A program made the position numbers and the translations under genes. Shown in pieces: positions 45,297 to 56,274 of a stretch of DNA of 64,000 bases; within the stretch, counting starts at the first letter, position 1, and every line of letters begins with the position of its first letter. The notes under the pieces are model-generated. The model was not told the origin of the DNA. It searched no databases and saw only the letters and a program-made list of their open reading frames with translations. Location of the stretch: positions 806,001 to 870,000 of the forward strand of contig CP038108.1 of assembly GCA_004519485.1 (NCBI GenBank). Direction: 5' to 3'. This stretch comes from Nannochloropsis oceanica (Eukaryota > Sar > Eustigmatophyceae > Eustigmatales > Monodopsidaceae).

Positions 45297-45585
45297 ATGG
45301 GTGGGTAGGAAGGAGGGAACGGAGGGGGGGGGGGGGATAGGTGGGTGCGGCGGCAGTAAACAAAACAGCCGCGTGCCACGCACGCCTGCCTCGGCGCCCT
45401 CCTGTCCCTTTGGTGTGGCCACGATACTGTCGTTCACCTCCAGGCCGACGCGCGGGGGAATCAGCTGTGGGTGTGTGGTGTGTGGCGCATGGGTGGGTGG
45501 GAAGGAGGGAACGGAAGGGGGGGGGGGATAGGTGGGAGCGGCGGCAGTAAACAAAACAGCCGCGTGCCACGCACGCCTGCCTCGG
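45297..45585. repeat. Direct repeat pair of about 97 bp
   Basis: Copy 1 is 45297-45394 and copy 2 is 45489-45585. They share an atgggtgggt start, a long G run, gcggcagtaaacaaaacagc, and an end at cgcctgcctcgg. They differ by a few bases and by the length of the G run. The 94 bp between them is unique. Confidence 0.85.
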
Positions 45586-45866
45586 TTCTTGGGAGGAGGG
45601 GAAAACATTCTACTGCTCCTGGCAATCTACCATCACGGTAGTGTAGGAGCTGTTGTCCAACATGTAACAACTGGCCTGGACTAGCCTGAAGCCAATGCCT
45701 AAATACGCATCCCTCGTCCCAGAATGTCACCAAAAAAACTATTTTTTTGTAGAAGAAGAGAGGAAGAGTCAACGAATGCACTTTCTTTGGGGGGAGCTCG
45801 GCGACTCGTTCGGATCTGGGGCGGGATGTGCTCACATTATCTGACGCACAGGCCAGATTTCATACC

Positions 45867-45947
45867 ATGCTTTGTTTCTGCTTGGCTTTCATCCACGGCC
45901 GTATATATATGCTTTGTTTCTGCTTGGCTGTCATCCAAGACCGTATA
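45867..45947. repeat. Tandem 39-bp repeat, two copies
   Basis: Copies at 45867-45905 and 45909-45947 (period 42), each beginning atgctttgtttctgcttggc and ending ccgtata, with three mismatches. Function unknown. Confidence 0.85.
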
Positions 45948-46198
45948 CGTGGGTTGTTGACTTAAAAGACGACGGGACTTTCCTTTCTAGGACTTTCGGG
46001 TAGCGCCTGCCTTGCCGAGGGCGCACATACCACCCAACGGAAAACCAGATGCACGCACGCGCTGGAATCACCGAAAGATTCGACAACTTCGAGCCTGGCC
46101 TTTCCGTTCTCCCCAAGGGATCCTGAGAATGTGCGGTCTGAAAAGCAGGATACCCTCTTTTGCGTCCAATTTTATCGTTGCTATCATGCAAAAATGAT

Positions 46199-46280
46199 CA
46201 CCTGGCAATTAATCATTGCCAGGTGTACCTTTTGGTATATCTCCAACACATGGTATGTGCCCTGCAACGGGCACATACCA
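46199..46280. repeat. Two adjacent perfect hairpins
   Basis: Hairpin 1 at 46199-46225 has an 11-bp stem (cacctggcaat) and a 5-base loop. Hairpin 2 at 46251-46280 has a 12-bp stem (tggtatgtgccc) and a 6-base loop. They sit in AT-richer sequence than the surroundings. No coding frame spans them. Confidence 0.8.
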
Positions 46281-46438
46281 AAATATTTACGATTTTCACC
46301 TTTGTGTTTTTCCCAAGCACCACCCCGCCACTTGACCTGTCGCACAAAAGATAAAAAAGAATCAGGTCTACACGAGCGAACCCTCAGCTGTCGGGTGGGT
46401 AAAAGTGCAGGTCCCAAGGTTGTTCAATTTTGAGCCCT

Positions 46439-46868
46439 CCTCTGTAGGTTGAAAAGGGGAAGGGGGAACAGCTGAATGAGAATGGCTAGAAAGTGTCGCT
46501 GATGTCTGTATTTAAAGCAACGCAGGACAAGTAATGGGTATTTGATGAAGAAAAGATGAAAAGAAAGAAGATCGGAAATTCTAGAATGATAAGCAATGCA
46601 GCAAGGCAACGCGTCTAGCGAATGTGTCTTTTCGTGTGATTGTGAGAAGCACAGCGTAAAGACGTGTGTACATGGAGTCTGCACGTGTCTATTTGACCTG
46701 CTCATGCGCGGCGTGTTTTCAATGACACACTAGGGAGGGAGGGGGGGGAGGAAGGGGAGAGAGGGAGGAGGAATTGCTGGGAGGCTTTACGAGCGTTTCC
46801 GAACTCTTCCCTGACGCACATAGGAGAGGTTTACCTGTTTGTGCCTCTGTAGGTTGAAAAGGGGAAGG
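46439..46868. repeat. 25-bp direct repeat, two copies
   Basis: cctctgtaggttgaaaagggg followed by aagg occurs at 46439-46463 and again at 46844-46868, identical over 25 bases. The 380 bp between shows nothing else I can name. No gene is seen from 45586 to 47086. Confidence 0.75.
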
Positions 46869-47086
46869 AGGAGGTGTGGGACTACTTGGGGTTGCAATTC
46901 CTGCCGCCTTGCCTGCGCTGGGCTTGAGGGAAGGGAGGGAAGGAGGGAAGAAGGAAAGGAATGCAAGGGGAAGTAGAGCTCAAAGGATGGGACTCGGCGG
47001 CAAATAGAGATCAAGACAAAAAGCGTGCTAACCCTAACAGAGTGAGTGATGTAGAGAAGACACGATGGGTCCTTTGGTGAGGATGC

Positions 47087-47506
47087 TCAGGAATTGTGAA
47101 TCTGAATAAGGGCTTGTGTGCGTGGACAAGGATGCTGCGCCACACAGCCTGCCACGACAATGGCCAGGTTGTCGCCGCGCTTCTTCCGGTTGATGTACGG
47201 GCCAAGATAGCTGTAGACTTTTTGCTCGGCGTGATCACGGATGGAACAAGTATTAACAACCACCACATCGGCCTTTGTGACCTCCTGTGGCGTGGAGGCC
47301 TCCTTGAAGCCCAGCGCCATCAATTGTCCTGCCATACGCTCCGAGTCTGCCGTGTTCATCGCACAGCCCATTGATTCTACTGCGTACGTCAGCGCGGCGT
47401 CCGCATCGGCCCCCTCCTTAGCCATGAGCTGTTTGAGAGGCGTCGGCATCAAACCCCGGCCCTGCACTCGACCCTGAGGCTTGGAGGTGTAGCTAAGGTC
47501 GAACAT
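47087..47506 (-). pseudogene. MiaB/CDK5RAP1-type methylthiotransferase N-terminal fragment
   Basis: 139 codons covering only the UPF0004 (MTTase N) domain of tRNA methylthiotransferases. Three conserved cysteines are present: C48 ([15 protein letters not shown]), C87 ([20 protein letters not shown]) and C121 (IVVAGCVAQ). Similarity stops at VAGCVAQ; the frame then runs through 15 unrelated residues to a stop near 47087. No splice donor is seen at the break, and the radical-SAM and TRAM domains are missing. It sits in the repeat-rich stretch, so a truncated duplicate is the likeliest reading. It begins with a plausible ATG and could still be transcribed. Confidence 0.7.
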
Positions 47507-47980
47507 GACATCCTCTATTAATGCTCGGTTAATTTTTGACTTATTTGTTGATTTTCCAATCTACTCTATGTTAGGGAACCTCTAGTTGCTAGATAGTGGC
47601 TTTAATCAGGACTTCGCGATTCTGGGGTCGCTAGAGGCAGCAGGGGCATCTTCCCTGTAGACCGACAAACCTTTCCCACCAATTCTCCCCATCTCTCTGT
47701 GCTGCCTTGGTTTTTTTCTTCACATCTTCTAATCCGTCTGCCTCTCTTTCTTTCGCTTGCTATGACTTCCGCGTTTCTTCCTGCTCTTCTTCTTATGCTG
47801 CCGCACTTGTTTATTCCTATTTCAGTCGTGCTATTTACTATTAAAATTTCTCTCCTATGTCGCTGCTTTCTTTCCTTGACTCTTTTGAGATATTCAACTC
47901 CTCCCTTCTTCTCTACCAAGCACATGCAGTACTCTTTTCCATAACCTTTCTCACCCTCACTCACACCCTCCCTCCCTTCC
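47507..47980. other. Intergenic
   Basis: Between the MiaB fragment and the 3' end of the ORC1/CDC6-type gene. The right half is T- and C-rich. I see no gene or structured element. Confidence 0.5.
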
Positions 47981-50900
47981 TCATGTGGGCAACAACGCCT
48001 TAAAGAGGGTCTTATCCTGCGCCGTCAGCTTCGGCAAGACCATCGCCCAGTCCACCTTCGGACTTACCGTGTGTTTCAACCCCCCCCGCCCCCCTCCCCT
48101 CCCCCGTTCCACCAACCCGTTCTCATCGATCCACTCCAAGTCATTTTCAAAGTTGGACGAGGCCCCCAATTGGTTGGCGCCCAAAATTGCCTTGGCTTGA
48201 TGCGTGTACTCATTCTGTAGATCCGCCTGCTTCACCTGCCCTCCCTCCTTCCCTCCCTGACCGTGGGTCTCCGCCGTGGTCATATGGAGGAGGACGAGGA
48301 GGAGGAACCGCGCACGCTGCGGGAGCTTCCCAATGTCCTTCCCTACATCCAAGTCCATCTCTTTCGAAGCCACGTTCGCCTCCGGGACGGTCACCTGCCT
48401 CTCCCCTGCCGTCGGCACTACCACCACCCCTCCCTCCTTCCCTCCCTCCTCCGGGGAAAGAGGAGGACACCATCCCCGTGCCTTCTCTTCGAGGATTCTC
48501 AGGTGTTTCTCCAACGCCCGTCGACATGTGTCTACTGCAACTCTCGCATCCCCCCTTGAGGAGGTCACGCGCTTCGCAATTATGGCAAGGGCTGGCAGCT
48601 GGAACGTCTCCCCCACACAAGCCTTCAAAATCATCACCAACTCCGCATCATTAAACGGACGGAAAATAATCGGCTCCTCCCCCCCCCCATCCCTTTCTTC
48701 CTCTTCCTCCTCGTCCTCCTCCTCTACCCCTCCTTTCTCCTCTTCCTCCTCCTCCTCCTCCTCCAGTCTTGAGGGTTGCCGGCGTCGTCGCCCCGCCTTC
48801 CTTTCTCCCGCCCCTTCCTTTCTCCCTCCAACCTTCCCAGCAGCCGCACGTGCCTTCGACCATAGCGCGCCCAGGGCAGTGTGATCATCAATGGTATTAC
48901 TTACGGTCACAAGCAACACCCTTGACCCCGCATCCATAACCACCTTCTCTATTAGCCGTGCCACACACCCACTCGTCTCCTTATTCGTCGAGATGAACTG
49001 ATCGAGCTCGTCCAACACCAGCACCACCAACCGCCCCACCTGCTCGTTCACCTTCTCCGGCAGCTTCAAACGGTCACTCTCCCCTCCCTCGTCCTCCTCC
49101 TTCTCCTCTTCCTCAGCGGTTTTCTTCCCTCCACCGCTGAACCAAGAAGTCACACTCTTGATAATGGGGCTACCCAACACATTCGAGAAGGAGCCCCCCA
49201 TCCTGATGGTGCTGCTGATGCTGCTGCTAGAGGTTGTACTTGGCCCCAGGAAACTGCCATTATCAGTAGCCTCTCTGATTCCACCCCTCATGCTCGTCTT
49301 GGACCGCAACCGTTCATCCAATCGTGTCCACAACTCCTCCTCCCCGACCTCCCCCAAACCTCCCCCCGTCACACTACTCCTCCTCCCTCCCTCCCTCCCT
49401 CCCCCCCCCCCCCCCTCCTCCTCCCAATCCCACCTTCCCCGCCAGGGCCTCCAAAAAGCTTCTGGGCGTCGTAAATTCCGCACAATTGACCCTAACAAAC
49501 GTAGGCCGAGTCTCCACCCCCCTCTTCTCCAGAGCCTGCCCCAAAAGTATCTCCGAATGCTGCACTGCCAAGGTCTTGCCTGTGCCCGGCAGCCCCCCTA
49601 CTCTTATCCATGCCCCTTCCGGATGCATCAAGTGCTTGTTGTAGAACTCCAGGAGGCGTCGGCCTTCGTCTCCACGGACAGAAGACACATAACAGTCAGC
49701 GCTGCCAGCCTGACCTAGTTTGCTGCGGGCTTTTTCCATGGCATTTATCAACGGTTGGTATGGGCAGGTGGATGCGGCGAGGAGAAGCTCGTCCCAAGTC
49801 ACAATCACTCTCTCCTTCCTCCCCTCTTTCCCACGTGCCCACGCCAGAGCATCTTTCTCACAGGGAAAGAAATGAGGGGCCCCTTTCTCCTCCTTCTCAC
49901 CCTCCTCCTCGCTCTCGTCCTCCTTCTTGTCGCTCTTGGAAGGAGGGGGAGTGAGCTCATATTGGGTGTTAGCCAACGTGGAGGATGATAAGGAGGAGGA
50001 ATGGACGGAAGACGACGACGAGGAGGAGGAGCTAGGCGCCTTCAACGTCCATCCTTTCGCCTTGAGCACGCTGTAGGTATACCGGTCCACTTCCGCAGGA
50101 GTCAGAGCTGCTGCTCCTGCTGCTGCTGCTGCTGCTGCTCCTCCTCCTCCTCCACCTTCACCTTCTCCACCACCTGTTTCTGACTTGCTGTATCGCTTGC
50201 GCTTCCTGGTAGCACGAACCAGCCCAGGTGTGACAAAGGAGGCCGAGGGATGACGGGCGGCTACCGAGCCCGTGGCTCGCCGGGAAGAGGACGACGGCGC
50301 TGCAACCTTCCTACTACCTCCTCCTCCTCCATCACTGGTCGAGAGGAGCAAGGAAGAGGAGAACGACCCTCCCTCCTCCTCTCCATCCTGCACGTCGGGG
50401 GGGGAGAAAATATTCGAAGCATAGCGCTTAGGCAGCTTGGAGCTTCGACGGGGGGGTGCACGGCCCCTCCCCTTCCCCTTTATCACCTCTTCTTTCTCGC
50501 TATTCCCCCCTCCTTCCTCCTCATCCTCTTCGTGAGCATGGTGAAAAAAGCGATCCATGCTCATATCTCCCTCCCCCTCCTTCTTTTCGTCGTCCTCCTC
50601 CTCCTCATCGTCCTCCTCATCTGCCCCCAAGTCCAACGCCGGCGGCGACTCATCCAATCTCATCACACTAATGCTCCCCTTCCTCCCCCCCGTGCTTGCC
50701 GTGTAGGCCTTCCCCGACCGTGTGGACCGACACCGCTCATCGTGCAACGGGGACAACACATGCGTGTAGCCTTCCCCTGGCCTCTGCACACTTTCAATTG
50801 GCGCGAACTGATTGCTCCTCAACCCAAAGCCCTGTCCGATATAATTCTGGAGCTCATCGTGGTCAAGCAGGTAATCTATGCCGTGCACCCCTCCCTCCCA

Positions 50901-51494
50901 CGGAGGCCTCCCCCCGGGCGTCACGTAGAATTTACCGGTCGCAGAGAGGAATTTTCCTTGGGAAGGGAGGACTTGCCATTCGTGGGTTTTGACGAGAATC
51001 TCGACAGCGGCGGTGAAGAAGGAGGAGTCACGGAGGGACGCCAGGATATGCTCGCGGCTGAACCACGCCTCGGGTGCGAGTTGATTGCTGTCCTTGCTGC
51101 TGCTATTGTTGTTGCTGCTGCTACGGCTCGGAGGGCGGGGCTTGGTGCTGCTGGAGGGATGGGCAGTGAAGGCCGAAGAGGACGAACCCGGCTGGATATC
51201 TCCCAGACCTCCCCTCCTTTCTTCTTCCTCCTCCTCGCCTTCCTCTACCTGCATCTGCAGCGGAGTGATTCCCGCATGATCTGCAATGGTTGCTGCTGCT
51301 CGTGCAGGTCTGCTGCTGCTACTCGCGCCGGTGTTTACCTCGTCCGACAAGTCCATCTCTTTCCTCCCTCCCTCCCTCCCTCCCTCCTCTTCCACTTCCT
51401 CTTCCTCCTCCCCCTCCACCATCCGATTCTCCACATCATCATAGCTAATATCCACATCCACATCCATTTCCTCCTTTTCCTCCTCGTCCTCCCC

Positions 51495-51528
<34 letters not shown>

Positions 51529-54500
51529 CTCTCCCCCTTCCTCCCCCCCAGGCAAAAATGTCTTTCCCTCGTCAAGCTCACATCTGGAATCTCCTCCACC
51601 ACGGGCACCGAAAACTCTCCCAAAAGATACTCTTCCTGCCCCTTGAAATAGCGGCTTACCACCATCTTCCTCATGTCATCGAAGGAAATCGCGTAGTCGA
51701 CCCCAGCTCTGCCTGCCTTGTTCCCGCCCGGAGGCAAGTAGGCGTATTCCTGAACCATCTTATCCTTGGCGGATGGCCATTCCTTCTTCCACTGGTACCG
51801 CTTGCTGAGTAGTTTTTTGATCAATACACCGTGGTCCAGCAAGTCCGTCGGCTGCAAGACATTGATATCGCTGCTGCGGCTGCCAGAAGCCTTGGACTTC
51901 CCTTTCCCCTTCCCTCCTCCATCCACGGCGCCGTTCCGACCCGCACTCTCTTCTTCGTCACCACCACCCCCCATTGCCGCCGATAACATCGAGGAAGAAG
52001 TGAAAGAGGGCGCTGCTTGCGTCGGGGGTAACCCCTGCAGCTTCTCCAATACGTACCCCTGCAAGTCGTCCACCCCCTCCAAATAATCCTCCCCCCGTTG
52101 CCCCCTGGCCGAGCCCCCAGGAGGGATGACCTTCCTCCCCTCCTTCGTAAAGCCGTGGTACATCACAAGCTTCCGGACCAATTCCTCCTCCGACTCGAAT
52201 CCCGTCACCTCACTATCCGCCACCCGGGTCCCCTCCCCTCCTTCCTCCAACCCCATCCCTTCCCTCCCCCCGTTCTCCACCTCCACCTCCATCGCCTCCG
52301 CCGCCACGGCCGCCGCCGCCGTCATTGCTTTCGACGAACCCGCCGCACCCATCGTCAAGGGACTCACCACCTCCTCCCTCCCTCCCTCCCTCTCTCCTTC
52401 CTTATCTTTCCCAACATTCAGTTTAGACGGGAACGGCAGGCACCCGGCTTCGACATGCCTGGCCACAAAAGCCTTCACGTCGGACAAAGACCGAAACCAA
52501 TCCTTCCCTTCCTCCTGATGCGCGTCCCCGTAGGTAGGGGCACAGTACCGGTAGCCGCTTTCCGTGCCGTCTTTTTTCCGGAACCCCGACTTCGTGTTCC
52601 AGCCGTGCCATTCCTTCATGTATTTATACACCCAGTTCTCGTTCTGCTGCAGGTCGATCCAATAAGTCTTCGTCGAGTCCGTCGAAGTCGCAGGGGAACC
52701 ACACGCATCCTCCTCCTCCTCTTCCTGCCTCATCACTTCTTCCTCTTGCTTCACCTTCCCTCCCCCTTTCTTCACTGCCTTCAACATGCTCTTCTTTCCG
52801 GCAGCCGGGAGATTGGCCACGACAGGGATGGGGGGGGGGCCTCCGCTCTTCCGCCCTCCTCCCTTCTTAGCTCCAGCCGCCTTACTTCCCTTGCTCTTCG
52901 TATTCCGCTCGTCAAATTCGTTTTCATCCTCCTCCAACTGCTGCTTTTGCGTCTTGGCCAGTTTATGTTCCTTCTTAATGACAGGCCTCAAAGCCGTGAT
53001 CTCCTCCTCCTCCTCCTCCTCTTCTTCAATCTCAAACACATCCCCCCCTCCTCCACTCTTCTTCCCCTTCCCTCCTTTCCCTCCACCTCCAATCTTTCTC
53101 TTCTTCCCCCCACCAGCAGGTTGAGGAAGAGGTGGTGGGCGCCTCGGGGCGCTCGCTGCCGCGATTGCCAGCAGCCTCGCCTCCTCCTCCACTCGCGGTC
53201 TGATCCTTCCCATCACATAATCGTAAACCTCCTCCTCGCTATGGAAGTAGTCTACCCCGTGCTTCCACTCCCGTCCCTCCTCCGCAGGATCTCCTTTCTT
53301 CGGTCTCTTCGTCCGGCAATAAAAATACGTGACGAACTTATTCCCGCTGACGTGGTGCCAGCCGTGCACTGTCCTCATCTTCGCCCAGATCTCCCTCACA
53401 TCCTCATCCCCCCGTATGTCATCGTAACGGTCCGGGTCTTCCGCCGTCGGCACCACCATGGCCAACAACGCCGCCCGGGCCTCTGGGGACAGCTCTACGG
53501 GTCGCTGCTCTTCCTCTTGGGAAGCAGCTGCGACTGCAGAAGATTCGAGCTTGATTGGTCTGTGATTGGCTCCTCGGGACATTTTCGACGGGCCGGAAAT
53601 GTAGCCTGCGGTGGAGGCACTGGAGCTGCTCCCTCCTCCCCGTCCTCCACCTCGAGCAGGAGCAGGAGCAGCTGGAGCAGACGCTCCGGCAGACGACGAA
53701 GATGAACGCGCCGCCGCCGCAGCAGCTGCGCCTCCTCCACCGCCACCACCAGGCACGACCCCTCTTCCCTTTCCACCTTTTCCTACCCCTCCCCCTCCAC
53801 TGCTTTTCCGCATCAACACCCGAAAGTCCCTTGGACTCTGCAAGTCCGTCCGTTCATGACTAGTCTTATACCTCGCCTGGATGTACGGGACAATCTGCTC
53901 CTTATTCTTGAAAAAGTCACGCCCCTCGACCATCGTCGTTGTGTCCACATTTTTACCTGCCAGTGCCGGAATGAGCAACACGCACGAATTTAGGTTCTGG
54001 CTGTCCAAGCCACGGTACGAATACCCAAACCCGTGCTTCGGCAATACCTTCACAAACCGGGGCCATTCATCGTCGATCGACAAGGCGTGCTCCCCCTGCG
54101 AGATGTCAATAATTCCTGCCGCTGGTGTCCCAGTCCGCTGACCAGCCGCGGCGCTGTTGCTGCCGCTGGTGCTGCTTGAAGGACGTTGGACGGGGGTGGT
54201 ACGGGAGGATGAGGAATCAGTATTGGTAGCAGGCTTGACGGCGCTCCCCAAGATGCTGGCATTGGCTCGGATGGGGGCCTTCGCGGCTGACGTGTAGGGA
54301 GTAGAGGAGGACGAGACGACAGGCGCATTATGGCTGCTGCTCCTTCGTTGCTCCTGCAGTGGCATCCGAGGCGCGGGTGCCACTGCGGCTGCTCCTCCTT
54401 GTGCTCCCGACGAGGAAGCGGAAGCTTCCAACACGTGCATGGCAAACTCCTTCAAGCTCTCAAAGGCATTCTGTCTCATCACGACTCGACCCAAATCGGC

Positions 54501-55541
54501 CGTTAACTCCCTCGGGACAAAGACCGGCCGACCGTCAATCTGATGGCTCCAAGAATAATCATACCTCGGACTGACCATCTTACACCACAAGACCTCCCTT
54601 GTCTTCTCCACACCCATGTCCTCTGCTCCTACCACCGCCACGGGCATTGGCGGCATACCCCGGGTCGAAGTCGTGTAGTGGCAGGCACGGAGAAAAGCGC
54701 GTTTGCTCTTGAAGACCGTCAAGGACCCTAACTCGCCCGTGGGCGAATAATCAATGTCAGCTCGATCGTCGGTGCCGCATGTAAAATCCACCTTCCAATC
54801 CCCTGCTTCCTCCAGGCACCGCCAGGCCTCGGCGAACATGCTTTCCAACACCATCTCCGCTGCCTCCTCCCGGGTGACTCCCGGCAAGGTCCGATTCCCC
54901 AGCTCCGTCTCCAGCAATGCCTCAAACAGCGCGCGGTGCGAGAAGAAGTCCTTGCCTTCCACACCCTCAATTGGGAAACGCGAGCCCGGTGGAATGTAAA
55001 ACACTGCCACCCGACGGGGAAAGACCTCCGTGGCCGGCCCTTGGCTGCGGTTGGCGGGACGTGTCTCCCACCCGCTGGCACGCAGAAAGCAATTAAATGC
55101 CTCCCCCGCAGCGTTCTTTATGATTTTGTCCGCAAGTCCCGGGTCGAGGTATCGGGCTTCCGCCTGCAGGTAGGCCACGACTTGGGAGACCGTAGCAAAG
55201 GACTGGGGGAAATTTGCCAGTGACGGGTTGTCTGAGGAAAGAGGAGAGAAGGGAGGAAGAGGTGAGAGTGCGTTAGAGGGATGGAAAGCTGGTTCAGCTG
55301 AGGTCATGTCAGGCGAAGATGGGCTACCATTGCAGGATAAATGGAAAGAAAGAAGCGGGCACGACAAATCATGCGACGCGTTCCATTGCAGAGAGGGAAG
55401 AGGGGGGGGGTCGGCACAAAAACATCTCAAAACAGGCTTACCGTCTTGTGGCGGCTCTACAGAGACGGTCCGCCCGTTCTTGGCAGTAATCTCCCATCCC
55501 AGGTCCATCAACAGGCCCTCCGTGACCTGGATGCTGGCCAT
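47981..55541 (-). CDS. Giant ORC1/CDC6-type AAA+ ATPase with eleven N-terminal GW-PG-DYF modules
   Basis: 2,421 aa, exons 55541-55442, 55231-49434, 49348-47981 (7,266 nt). The first intron is 210 bp, a multiple of three, and splits module 1. The C-terminus is an initiator ATPase: Walker A GGLPGTGKT (residues ~1912-1920), VRVNCAEF, Walker B VLVLDELDQF (DELD 2079-2082), sensor 1 LLVTVSNTID, sensor 2 region SSRGDARVAVDTCRRALE, then a winged-helix-like end (RARFLLLVLLHMT). No BAH domain. Before it, eleven diverged copies of a 50-65 residue module (approx. 8-57, 75-141, 167-219, 243-302, 422-488, 645-710, 899-960, 1047-1098, 1166-1229, 1438-1502, 1749-1834) share GW, then Y-x-x-P-x-G, then G-x-DYF and a short helix. 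Linkers are acidic or low complexity. Expected role: replication origin licensing. The second intron is G-rich and its acceptor is less certain. Confidence 0.85.
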
Positions 55542-55656
55542 GGCTAGGACTTTCGCTGTGGTATGGGATGTGGGGGACAGCGGGTTTTAAGGTGAGTGTA
55601 CGGGCTCCAAAGCCAGCCTCGGCCTCGGATTTCTTGCTTGCCCGGCTTCTTGAACA

Positions 55657-55974
55657 ATGAAGCTATGTATTGGGATGGTACAGCGGGTTCTGCGACAACA
55701 TTTTATGGTATTGTGTGTGTGGGGTCTGTGTGGAACGGAGAGTTCCGCATTCGCTGATGTTTCAGCGTCGCTAAAAGAAATCGGCGGCAACGCTGCGATC
55801 ATACAGGCTTTAACAGGCCTTCGACGGGCACTATGTGCCCAATCTGCCACCGGCATAGGGCAGATAAATTGGTTTCGGCCTGTGCGGACAAGCCTACGCG
55901 GCCAAGGAGCGGGAAAAAGTTGGGCTCGCAGAAAGAGAGACAGACTTTCGGACAGAGACTTTGGCGCCAAATGA
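55657..55974 (+). CDS. Doubtful small ORF in ORC1/CDC6-FKGP gap
   Basis: 105 codons reading MKLCIGMVQRVLRQHF, then CGTESSAFADVSASLKEIGG. The SAFA segment is reminiscent of a plastid presequence, but the hydrophobic core before it is weak and an overlapping frame of 127 codons is open on the other strand. It lies just upstream of the ORC1/CDC6-type start. Probably promoter sequence; kept only because nothing else fills the 730-bp gap. Confidence 0.2.
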   Translation: MKLCIGMVQRVLRQHFMVLCVWGLCGTESSAFADVSASLKEIGGNAAIIQALTGLRRALCAQSATGIGQINWFRPVRTSLRGQGAGKSWARRKRDRLSDRDFGAK

Positions 55975-56274
55975 GAAGCAAGGGGTACGTCCGGGTACGT
56001 CAGAGCAAAGTGTGAAGGGTGTTTTGGGTATCTCTGACCCTTTTGTTCTGCTTTCGTTTTGATTTGGTGGTGTTCGCGTTTGTATCTTTATTAGTGTGGT
56101 ATTATCACAATCGTACAGTCTCACTTTGTTCCTTCGACCTCCTGCCTCGTGCATCTTGCACAATAATTTCCACATGTGCTATTCCTCCTTGCCCTTCCCG
56201 CCTCCTCAACCTCTAGGCATTATAACTCGAGGCCCACTACCACCATATGTCTCTATTCACACATCCACTACTCT

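Noticed and set aside
45105-45608. Minus strand proline-rich frame of 167 codons
   Set aside because: It only reads through the 97-bp direct repeats and G runs; the repeats read in different frames.
48187-49718. Overlapping + strand frames opposite the AAA+ domain
   Set aside because: Antisense to the Walker B, sensor and winged-helix region of the ORC1/CDC6-type gene, which is clearly the coding strand.
50250-51812. Long + strand frame of 520 codons
   Set aside because: Antisense to the ORC1/CDC6-type gene. Its composition (L, P, H, R runs) mirrors the E/G/S linkers of the real protein.
52098-53705. Long + strand frame of 535 codons
   Set aside because: Also antisense to the ORC1/CDC6-type gene, with no recognisable domain and biased composition.
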